A stretch of DNA of 16,531 nt from Pelagophyceae sp. CCMP2097 (lineage: Eukaryota > Sar > Pelagophyceae). The stretch lies in NCBI GenBank assembly GCA_026770575.1, contig MU657167.1:139828-156358 (forward strand), given 5' to 3'. The first letter of the stretch is position 1. Each line of letters begins with the position of its first letter. Shown here one piece after another: positions 1-8,120 of the stretch. The position numbers were made by a program, and so were the translations under genes. The notes below the pieces were generated by a model. That model ran no database searches. It saw only the letters and a program-made list of their open reading frames with translations, and was not told the origin of the DNA.

Positions 1-64
1 CCCCCCTCCCCACCCACCGACACCCTCCACCCCCACCGACCCTGTCCGCTACGCAAAATCGGTC

Positions 65-133
65 ATGAACACACTGCTAGGAAGGATTCCTACTTTTTTA
101 GATTCGCAGATTTTACAAAAACGATATCGCTGA
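65..133 (+). other. possible upstream ORF (22 codons) before the LRR-C2 gene
   Basis: An ATG at 65 opens a 22-codon frame that ends in TGA at 131-133, 14 nt before the proposed main ATG at 148. If the transcript starts upstream of 65, this could act as a uORF. It has no recognisable product. The transcription start is not visible, so this may simply be promoter sequence. Confidence 0.2.
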
Positions 134-147
134 AAAAGGCGGCAGGG

Positions 148-3100
148 ATGGCGCGGCGCGAGGCGCGCTTCCACGGCCTGCGGCTGCGCGACGCCGTGGC
201 GCAGCAGGAGGCGCTGGAGGTCGAAGACTGGGTTCTAGACTTGCGCAGCGGGCCGGGCGACAAGGAGCCGCTGCGGTGCGCGCCGCGCTCCCGGCGGCGG
301 CGGCTCCACGCGCGTCGGCGTAGGGCGTGGCCGGCCGCCGGCGACCTCGGCTGCGCCGCGAGCCGCTTGCGCGGCCTCGACGTCTCGGGCAACCTCCTCG
401 GCAAGCCGTTTGACAGTGCGCCCCACGCCGTCCGAGGCGCCTGCTGCCCGCGGAGGCGGGTATAGGTGCGGCGCCGCTGTGGCGTTTGCTGGCGCCGAAC
501 ATGCTCGAGCTCGACGTCTCGCGCGTCGGCCTGCGCTCCGTCAAGGGCGTCTCGCTGCTGGCCAACCTGCGGAGCCTCAAGGCCTCGGGCAATACTATCG
601 CGGACATCCGACACAGCTGGCCGTGCGTCCCCAAAGGCGCCGCGGCCCCACGGCACGGTACTCGGTTCAGTTGAAAGCAAGGCCCGCTGCGCTTCGCACG
701 CTGATGCACGCGGTGCGACGAGGCCGCGCAGGCACGGGCTCGAGCGGCTCGACCTCGTGGGCAACGCGCTCCGCCGCCTCGACGACGTCACGGAGTCGCT
801 CTGCGCCGAGGTGCGTCCGCGCACGCAACGTTCGCGGTTGACGGCGCACGCAGGCGGCGCCCGCGCTGCGCGAGGTGAAGCTCGGCGCAAACCCGCACTC
901 TTCCGCCCGCGTCCCTCGGGGGTCGTTTCGAGCCCTTTCTCGCGGCGGGCCGCGAGCCGCCCCGCAGCTTCTTCCTGTCCAAGCCCTACGACGTGAACGG
1001 CGACTTTTTGATCAAGCGCCGCGACGAGGCGACGCGGCAGTCCCTCGTCTTCCGCTTCTCGAGCGCGCTCGCGTACATCGACGGTCCGTCGCGCCGTCGG
1101 GGCGCGCCTTTGTCGACTGCGACCTCTGCGCAGGCGCGCCGGTAACGGGCAGCGAGCGGACCAAGGCGAGCCGCGCCTTTGTCGGGCCGGGCGGCCAGCG
1201 TGTCGAGGCGCTCGAGGCGCCGCTGCCGTCGCCGACAAAGGCGGCCAAGTCGCCGCCCAAGGCGCCGCGGTCGCCGGCGCACGGGAAGAGCGCTTTGGCG
1301 GCACCGACCGAGGCCGACGCGCAGAGGGCGGCGCTCGAAGCCATGGTTTCGACGCTGACCAAGTCCTTTGCCGAATCGACGGTGCGGCGGGAGAAGCGCC
1401 GCGCGGTCCGGCGTGACGGCTGCGCCGCAGGCCGAGCTGACGCGCGCGCAGCTCACGGCGCCGCGCGACCGCGTCACGAAGCGCGTCTTCGTCGTTCGGC
1501 GCAGAGTCCCTCTTTGTGAAAATAATCAGTTGCTGCGCCGACACGCGAGGCCATGGCCGCCGCGCCACCGCCGCGGCGCGCAGCGCCGTCGGACAGTTGG
1601 CGTAGGCGCCCGACGCGGCCGCGGGCGACGAGGGCGCGCCGGTCGCGACGCGCCGCGACCACGACAACCTCGAGGAAGCGATTGTGGCCGTCAAGCAGGA
1701 CGCTGCCACAGCGGCTCTGAAGCTGGCGGCGCACCATTCGACGCTGGCCGCGGAGCGCCAACGCCTCGGCGCGGCGCGCGCGGCGCTGCTCGCGCTCGTC
1801 GGCGCGGTAGGCGAGCTCGACGCCCAAGACGCCGCCGAGGAATGGGACTTGGACGGCGAGGGTCTCGAAGAGAGTCAGCTCTCCGATCTCGCGGACATGG
1901 CCGACTTTGAACGCGGCGACGACGACGACGCCGACGACGAGTCGGACGCGGCCGTGCCGCTGCGACACACGCGCGAGTCGACGGTGCGGTCCTTGTGCTT
2001 TGGACTCGGCTTCTCGTTTCAATCAACGTCGATGGAGCGTCCTGCGCTCTCGCCGCAACGTCAAAAGCGCAGGCGGAGTACCGGCTCCGGCTGCGGCGGC
2101 GCTTCCAGGTCGCGAAGAAGCTGGAAGAGTCGCAGCGCACCGCCGTCGACGCGACGGTGCAGGTCCGTCTCCGCTCCTTCGCGACGGCAGAGGTGGACCC
2201 TTTCAGAGTTTGCGGCGACGGCGCTGCGCAGGCGTGCGCGCGCGCCGAGCGCGTCGTCGACGCGCTCGGCGAATGCGTCCGAAGGCTCGAAGCCGACTCG
2301 AACGGCGGCGAACCCCTGGTCAGTCCGATCACGTTGTTCCGTTCCGATCACATGAGTCCGATCGGAACCCTTCGGGATGACGTCCGACCCGACGTTGTTT
2401 GTCGACAGGATTCGAGCGACGAATACACGTCGACTTCGTCATCATCAGACGAAGATGAGCGCGCCGCGCGGCGAGCGATGACATTTTCCGACACGGCGAC
2501 GGGCCCCGACGAGGCGTTCACGCGCAGCGACACAGCAAAGGAGGCGTGGGGGGTGACGTCCGAATGCGCGACAGGCCCCGACGAGGCGTGGCAGAGCAGC
2601 AACGCAGCACAGGAGGCGTGGGGGGCGACGTCGGAGCGCGCGACGGGCCCCGACGAGGTGCTTCCCGCCGCCTCGAGCGCACGATCCTTTGAGACCTCTG
2701 TCCTTTGAGGATTCGCACTGTCGTGTGCAGGTCGACGAGCTGGTGCACCCGGATTTAGCCGCCGCGGGCCTGCCCCCGACGCCTCCGACGACCGTCGTCG
2801 ACGCAGAGCCGCCGCAGGGCGCTGAGCCGCCCGCGCCTGTGACGCCGGTCGCGCCTGTGACGCCGGTCGCGCCTGCGACGCCGGTCGTGCGCGCGACGCC
2901 GCCGCCCGCCGCGCCGGCCGCACCTCCCGCGCCGCACTTGTCCCTCTCGCCCGAGGACCTCGAGGTGGACGCGGACTTTGCGCTGTACGACGAAAACTTC
3001 AAAGCGATGAACGTGCGTGCTCCGAGGAGCGTGCCCCTTACGGCCGTCGGCGTCGCTCCATGGGGCGTCGTCGAGGTGGCTCGTAGGTGGACGACTTGAC

Positions 3101-3940
3101 TCTTCAGTTCGACCAGCTCAAGGCGAGACGCGACGACCTCGAAACATCAAACGACGACGACGGTCCGTCCTCGCCCTCGTACAGTCCTGCATTTCGGCCT
3201 CGACGGCGACGTCGTTTAGGCCGCGCGCGCCTCGAGATCAAGCTGAACGAGGCTGCCAAGCTGCCTTTGATGAAGCCGTCGCGCAACACGACCGACGCGT
3301 TCGTCGTTGCGAGCATGGAGCCTGCGGGCCTGACGCCACCGCAGCGAACGCAGGAGGCTGCGAACTCGCGCTTCCCCGTGTGGCGGAAACGCTTCGTCTT
3401 CGACGTGGTGGACCGGCACCGCGCGAAGCTCGTCCTCACGCTGTATGACAAGACCACGCACGGGCCCGACTCCGTCATCGGCACCGCCACGTTGGACGTA
3501 TCCTCGTTGAAGCCGCAGGAAAAGGCCGTGCAACTTAACGTCGTCGCGCCGGAGCACATGAGCAAGACGCTCGCCGCAAGGCGGCGCATCCCCGACGGGT
3601 ACGCCCCCTCTCCGCCGCTGGCCCGCCACACCGGGGATAGGTGCATGGTCAAGCTCGACGCGCGGCTGCTCTACGACCGCAAGCGAGCCGTCGACGCCGT
3701 GCGAACACTCCCGCTGAGCGTGCAGGGCCGCCCGCACCGAGTTCCACGTAGGCCATCAAGCGCGTCGAGGCGTGCCTCACCGCGCGCCAGGCGCCGCGGC
3801 TCGCACCCGGCCCGCGGACGCCGGGGGCGTCGCCGTCCAAGCCGCGTTTGCACGAGGAGCCGCGGACGCCGAATGCAAACCACCGGAGGAGTCATCCGGC
3901 GCGCAAACCCTCAAAGCCGGAATGGAACAAATTCATATAA
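148..3940 (+). CDS. LRR / LRR-cap / coiled-coil / C2-domain protein (about 14 exons)
   Basis: The role is unknown; the architecture suggests a protein-protein scaffold with a membrane- or calcium-binding end. Proposed exons are 148-275, 324-415, 466-622, 732-810, 854-921, 968-1083, 1134-1381, 1431-about 1472 (or 1505), 1606-1983, 2073-2657, 2731-3012, 3087-3162, 3220-3698 and 3752-3940, giving about 975 residues. The reading frame holds through every junction. Seen in order: SDS22-like leucine-rich repeats (LRGLDVSGNLL, LRSLKASGNTIADI, LERLDLVGNALRRL, LREVKLGANP); an LRR-cap (FRFSSALAYIDGAPVTGSER, about residues 200-224); Pro/Lys-rich and coiled-coil stretches; an acidic run; a duplicated 24-residue repeat; a Pro/Ala/Val-rich run; and a C2 domain (about residues 755-860: LEIKL, FPVWRKRFVFDV, LVLTLYD, DSVIGTATLDV). 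The start is the first ATG in frame with the LRRs, in context GGCAGGGATGG. The donor near 1472-1505 is uncertain. LRR plus coiled coil plus C2 recalls ciliary or centrosomal proteins, but that is speculation. Confidence 0.75.
2499..2660 (+). repeat. 72-bp in-frame tandem repeat (2.2 copies) inside the LRR-C2 gene
   Basis: Units start at 2499, 2571 and 2643, exactly 72 bp apart, each beginning AC(G/A)GGCCCCGACGAGG. They encode a 24-residue unit, TGPDEA..S..A.EAWG.TSE.A. The third copy is cut off by the intron donor at 2658, so the intron begins inside the repeat. The unit length is a multiple of three, so copy changes keep the frame. Confidence 0.85.
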
Positions 3941-4190
3941 GCGCCCTCGGACGCGCGCGAATATCAGCGGCTGCCAACGTGCGGCCGACGCCACCGTGGC
4001 GTCCGATCCGGAAGTCTCAATCCCCGGGATGCAGCCGACGGCGCTCATCGTCGCAACTTGAATCGATTCCCTCTGAAACGTCGTCAGAGTCCGCGCGGAC
4101 GTCCCGGGCCGGACGTCCACCGCCGTGACGCGTTGAAGTTCGGCGATACGAAGTGTAGTCATTGAAGCTTCGGGCCGTACCGCTTGTTCC

Positions 4191-4899
4191 ATGCAGCGCG
4201 CCTGCCGACTGACCGTCATGTTCCTGGCCTTGGGCCGCGGCGTCGCCACTGCGGCTTCGTCGAGCACGACGGTCCTGGTCAAGTACTGCGCCGCGTCCCG
4301 TCCGCCGCCACTCGCCGCGCGGCGACGGCTGCAGAAGCACGTGGACAAGGGACATGCCGAGGCGCAGCTCGTCCTCGGACAGACATTCTTAGGCAGCTGA
4401 CGCTCGAGGCGGCGGACGCGATGGCGAACGCGGCGCTGGCCGAGGCTTCGTTGCGTAAGTTTAAGAACCTCAGCGTCTGCGTCGTCGACCTGAGCGGCCG
4501 CGAGCTCATCGTCAAGGCGCACCCAAACTGCCCGCGACTCATCCCGGAACTCGCCCGCGCAAAGGCTGGCGCCGCCATCGGCATGCACGCCTCGTCGCGC
4601 GCCCTTCGAGACAAGTGCGTGGCCGGGCAACCGCGCCTTGACCGCCCATGGACCGGCGGCCCCGCAGGTACCTGCCTGACAAGGCGGCGCAGCTGCTGGC
4701 CACGACGGTCGTCGGCGCGGCGGCGGGGTCGGAGTTCATCGCCGTGCCCGGCGGCGTGCTCTGCCGCGACGCGGACGGGGACGTCGTCGGCGCCATCGGA
4801 GTCTCCGGCGCCAGCGCAGACGAGGACGAGCACTGCGCCATCGCCGGCGTTGAGGCCGTCGGCCTCTCGCCCGAGCCCGTGCAGAGCCAGATCGACTAG
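4191..4899 (+). CDS. GlcG/HbpS-like (DUF336, Haem_degrading family) protein
   Basis: Exons are 4191-4340, 4397-4614 and 4667/4668-4899, giving 199 residues. The introns are 56 nt (GTGGAC...GGCAG) and 53 nt (GTGCGT...CGCAG). The second is well supported, because it joins ASSRALRDK to YLPDKAAQLL in frame. From about residue 51 the protein is a complete GlcG/HbpS fold: LTLEAADAMANAALAEA, SVCVVDLSGRELIV, ARAKAGAAIGM, then GGVLCRDADGDVVGAIGVSG and DEHCAIAGVEAV. Family members bind haem or corrinoid-like cofactors, or are accessory proteins of glycolate and other catabolic operons in bacteria; the eukaryotic role is unknown. The first 24 residues (MQRACRLTVMFLALGRGVAT) resemble a weak signal or organelle leader. 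The first exon and its splice are less certain than the rest, and ATG 4218 is an alternative start in the same frame. Confidence 0.78.
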
Positions 4900-5373
4900 C
4901 CGAGCCAGAGCGGCCCGCACACTAAGGCACACCAAAGCGGCCCACCAAACCGCCAAAGCCGGAGCGACGCACACCCGCGACATGGCTCGGACTGTCGCAG
5001 CCAGGGACGCCGCACGCCGACCGGCGAAATCCGCATCGGACAGTGCGACGGTCGCCCACGGACTGAGCAGCCGAAAAGCATTCCGCCGAAATTTAACCAG
5101 CGTCGCCCGTCTCTGCCCTCCAAGGCGCCGTCGTGTCCCACGCGCGAGGGAGGTCCCCAGGTGAAAGAGCATTGCCGAGCAACAAGGGTGCCGAGCAACA
5201 ACTTGCCAACAAGGGACCCCAGATTCGGCGAGTCTAGATTTGATTTCGGATTGAAGACCGCACGGAAATACCTCGAACGTTTTGTGACCTCGCAAGTCCA
5301 CTTCGCCGCCTCAACTGACCCGCTCCCGCCGCACCGCCTGCCGCCGTTTTTTTTCGCGCCGGGCTCGAGGAAG
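4900..5373. other. intergenic region between the HbpS-like and translocator genes
   Basis: No convincing gene. It holds a C/A-rich stretch with repeated AAAGCGGCCC/CCAAAGC motifs (about 4905-4970), a near-direct repeat GCCGAGCAACAA (around 5173 and 5191), and a T8 run just upstream of the translocator ATG. An open frame continues upstream of ATG 5374 to about 5161, but the signal peptide at 5374 argues against using it. This stretch probably contains the translocator promoter. Confidence 0.5.
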
Positions 5374-6631
5374 ATGCGTACCGCATCGATCCTCGGCGCT
5401 GCGCTGCTCCTCGCGCCGGCGGCGGCGCTCGTCTCGCCGCTGGGCCGGGCTTCGCCGCGCGCGCGCCCCGCGCCGCTGCGCGCGACCGCCGTCGTGCCCG
5501 CGGACTGGGGCCTCACGCCTGTCGTGCCCATCGTCTCGGCGGAGATCCTCGGCCGCGACGCCGGTGCGTCGCCGCGGCGGACCGGGGCCTCGCACGCAGA
5601 GTCCGCGGAGTACGCAGAGAGGGGCCCCGACGCTCCATCTAGGCTCGTGCGACCCGTACGACCCGAATTCGGATGAGTATTGCTCTCCGGCGGCGGAGGT
5701 GAGCGACACGCAGCGCACGCTGAAGCTGACGGCGCTGTTCACGTTGTGGTATATCCTGAATGTCGGCTACAACATTTGCAACAAGACGGTCCTCAACGTC
5801 CTCCCCATCCCCTGGACGGCCGCTACGCTGGAACTCTTCTTCGGCCTGCCCTACCTCGGCTTCCTCTGGCTCACGCGCCTCCGCAAGACGCCAAAGCTCT
5901 CGGCGTCGAACATCAAGGTCCTGCTGCCCTCGGCCTTCTTCCTCGCCGCGACGCACGTCGGCGGCGTCATCTCCTTTGGCGCCGGCGCCATCTCCTTTAC
6001 GCACGTCATCAAGGCCACGGAGCCCGTGTGGTCGGCGCTGCTGTCGGCGGTTTTCTTCAGGGAATTCCTCAAGATCCCGGTCTACCTCTCCCTCGTGCCC
6101 ATCATCGGCGGCGTCATCGTCGCCTCGCTGAAGGAGGTCAGCTTCACCTGGGTCAGCTTCACGGCGGCGCTGCTCTCGGCCGTGTTCTCCGCCGCCAAGG
6201 CCATTTTGTCCAAGAAGGTCCTCGACGGAAAGCCTCTGGGCGAGAACCTGACGCCGGCGAACATGTTCGGCGTTTTGACCATCCTCGGCTGCTTTATTAT
6301 CACGCCTTTCTCGCTGGCCATCGAGCCTCCCAAGGCCATTGCCGCCGCGTGGTCGGCCGCGCTCGCCGCGGGCCACACGCAGCTCGAGTTGTACCGACTC
6401 CTCTTCGCGTCGGGCTTCCTCTACTACATTTACAACGAGGTGGCCTTCTTGGCCCTCTCCGAGGTGGCGCCGGTGACGCACGCCGTGACGAACACGGTCA
6501 AGCGCGTGGTGATCATCCTCGTCTCCGTGGCCGTCTTCAAGACGCCCATCACCGGCGTCGGCGCCGCCGGCTCCGGCGTCGCCATCCTGGGGGCCTGCCT
6601 CTACGCGCTCGCCAAGGGCAAGTACAAGTAG
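5374..6631 (+). CDS. plastid triose-phosphate/phosphate translocator family protein
   Basis: An antiporter of the drug/metabolite transporter superfamily that exchanges phosphate for triose or sugar phosphates across a plastid membrane; substrate choice (TPT, PPT, GPT) cannot be read from sequence alone. Exons are 5374-5563 and 5643-6631 with a 79-nt intron (GTGCGTC...ATCTAG), giving 392 residues. Residues 1-20 (MRTASILGAALLLAPAAALV) form a signal peptide, followed by an Arg/Pro/Ala-rich stretch. That is a bipartite leader of the kind used for four-membrane secondary plastids, although the residue after the likely cleavage site is Leu rather than the classic Phe. The carrier domain runs from about 85 to 390 with many hydrophobic helices. 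Conserved segments are NVGYNICNKTVLN (K111), FTHVIKATEPVWSALLS (K187) and TNTVKRVVIILVSVAVFKTP (K350, R351). K111 and K350-R351 appear to match the substrate-binding Lys and Lys-Arg of spinach TPT. Confidence 0.93.
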
Positions 6632-7009
6632 GCCGCCGCTTCCGCAGCCGGCCAATGGCAAGCGGGCCCGAGAAGGGCAGCGTGCTTACGTGTAATCCTG
6701 CCAACCGGCGCAGTTTTCAAGGAGCCCCGGGATTTGCGGCAGCCCTCCTCCGCGCCGTTTGCAAACGGGTTTCTGCATTTGTATCGGGACCCAAATAAAT
6801 CCAAAACCTTACCGGCGACTCTCCGAGCCAAGCAAACAGCCGGGCCCTCCACCTCGCACGCACGCCATGGTGCGTGTACCGCGCCGCCTCTCGCGTGAAC
6901 ATTCGCGCCGAGGGCGTGGCGCCGTCGCCGATCGCATAGATGGAGACACGCGGCGAGGGTCGTCTCCCACTCTCCGCGGCGCCTCGCGTCGACGCCGTCC
7001 GCCGCGCAG
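6632..7009. other. intergenic region between translocator and TPR-prefoldin genes
   Basis: No convincing gene. AATAAA at 6794-6799 could be a polyadenylation signal for the translocator, though it lies 163 nt past the stop. The stretch 6867-7009 has an ATG directly followed by a GTGCGT donor-like site at 6870, and a CGCAG acceptor immediately before ATG 7010. The next gene may therefore have a leader intron of 140 nt that places one extra Met before the proposed start. Confidence 0.45.
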
Positions 7010-7993
7010 ATGGAGACCGTCGAGGAGCTGCGCGCGAGTGGCAACGAGCTCTTCAAGGCGGGCAAGTTTTCCGACGCGGTGGAAAAGTACTCCGACGCGC
7101 TCGCGATTGCACGACGCCGCGTCCGGCGCGCGCTTCGAAATACCCCCTGTGGAAAAGAGCCCGACGACGCATGGCGGGCGCGCGACGGTGCACGGTCTAG
7201 GAACCAGACAACCATCTGCTCTACTCGAACCGCTCGCTCGCACACTGCAGCGCCGGTGCGTCCGCTGGCGCCGAAATTCCCACCGACGCGGGGCCGCCTC
7301 GGCCGACGGCGCCGCACCCACAGGGAACCACGACGAGGCGATCGCGGACGCCGAGGTGTGCCTGCGGATCGACGCCAAGTTTATGAAAGGTGCGGTTTTG
7401 CGCGCCGTTTAGTGCCGCGTGGCGCGGCCGCGAACGACGGCGTCTCCGCCTTAGGCTACTACCGCCTGGCCAACGCGCAGGCGGCGGCGGACAAGTTCGA
7501 CGAGGCGGAGCCGACCATCCGGCGCGGGCTGGTTCTGGAGCCGGAGAACCCCGAGCTGAAGAAACTGCTGCGCCTGGTGAAGGCGAAGCACGACGCGGCG
7601 CGGCGCCTCGTCAAGAAGCCAAAGGCAGCGGGCCCGGCCGTCGACGACGACACGCGCAAGCACATGCACGAGCTCTCGGAGCAGCTCGCCTCTTCCAAGC
7701 GCGAGCTCCAGGAGACGGCGTCGCGGAGCCAGGCGGTGCGGCGCGAGATGCAGCGCGGCGCTTTAACCGCCGGCGAGATCGACGGCGTGGACGAGGGCCA
7801 GCGCCTCTACCGGTCCATCGGCAAGATGTTCCTCCGCAACACCAAGCCGCAGATCCAGGAGCTCCTCGTCCAGCAGGCGTCCAAGGGCGACGAGCGCGCC
7901 GCCGCGCTCGCCGGCCGCCAGCAGCTCCTCGAGCGCAACGTCGACGCCATGCAGCACGAGTTCCAGGCCATGCAGGACGCCATCCAGGCCTGA
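7010..7993 (+). CDS. TPR protein fused to a prefoldin subunit 1-like domain
   Basis: Probable cytosolic co-chaperone. Exons are 7010-7120, 7201-7255, 7324-7389 and 7455-7993, with introns of 80, 68 and 65 nt. All junctions restore frame, giving 256 residues. Residues 3-107 make three TPR units: VEELRASGNELFKAGKFSDA, then NHLLYSNRSLAHCSAGNHDE with AIADAEVCLRID, then AKFMKGYYRLANAQAAADKF ending VLEPEN. This is the STI1/TTC-type TPR class that often binds Hsp70/Hsp90 tails. After a Lys/Pro linker, residues about 141-256 form a long helix, a short turn region containing QRLYRSIGKMFLRN, and a second long helix, like a beta-class prefoldin. The core resembles the VYxxxGRMF segment of prefoldin subunit 1. 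Prefoldins deliver actin and tubulin to the CCT chaperonin. Whether this protein enters the prefoldin hexamer is unknown. The upstream CGCAG suggests a possible leader intron. Confidence 0.85.
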   Translation: METVEELRASGNELFKAGKFSDAVEKYSDALAIARRRVRRALRNTPCGKEPDDAWRARDGARSRNQTTICSTRTARSHTAAPVRPLAPKFPPTRGRLGRRRRTHREPRRGDRGRRGVPADRRQVYERCGFARRLVPRGAAANDGVSALGYYRLANAQAAADKFDEAEPTIRRGLVLEPENPELKKLLRLVKAKHDAARRLVKKPKAAGPAVDDDTRKHMHELSEQLASSKRELQETASRSQAVRREMQRGALTAGEIDGVDEGQRLYRSIGKMFLRNTKPQIQELLVQQASKGDERAAALAGRQQLLERNVDAMQHEFQAMQDAIQA

Positions 7994-8120
7994 GGCGCCC
8001 GCCGCGCGCGCGCCACGCAGAGACTCTTAACACAACTCGGCTCCGAGGACGCCGTCCGCCGTCCGCGTCTTTGGGAGCCGGTGCGATACGACAATACATG
8101 GTTACAACAATGGGGCGCGG

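Noticed and set aside
911..932. 22-nt micro-intron in the LRR gene
   Set aside because: It restores frame, but a 46-nt intron at 922-967 does so too and fits the size range of the other introns.
1406..1430. 25-nt micro-intron in the LRR gene
   Set aside because: A 49-nt intron at 1382-1430 with a GTGCGG donor gives the same frame change and a normal size.
90..1709. 539-codon open frame on the minus strand
   Set aside because: Arg/Ala/Pro-rich shadow of the LRR-C2 gene; very high GC suppresses stops. No domain or leader is visible.
3720..3751. 32-nt intron in the C2 gene
   Set aside because: The donor at 3699 (GTGCGA, 53 nt) gives the same phase and a typical length.
5639..6661. 340-codon minus-strand frame opposite the translocator
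   Set aside because: Its Glu/Gly/Arg-rich composition mirrors the translocator codons; the plus strand is a clear carrier.
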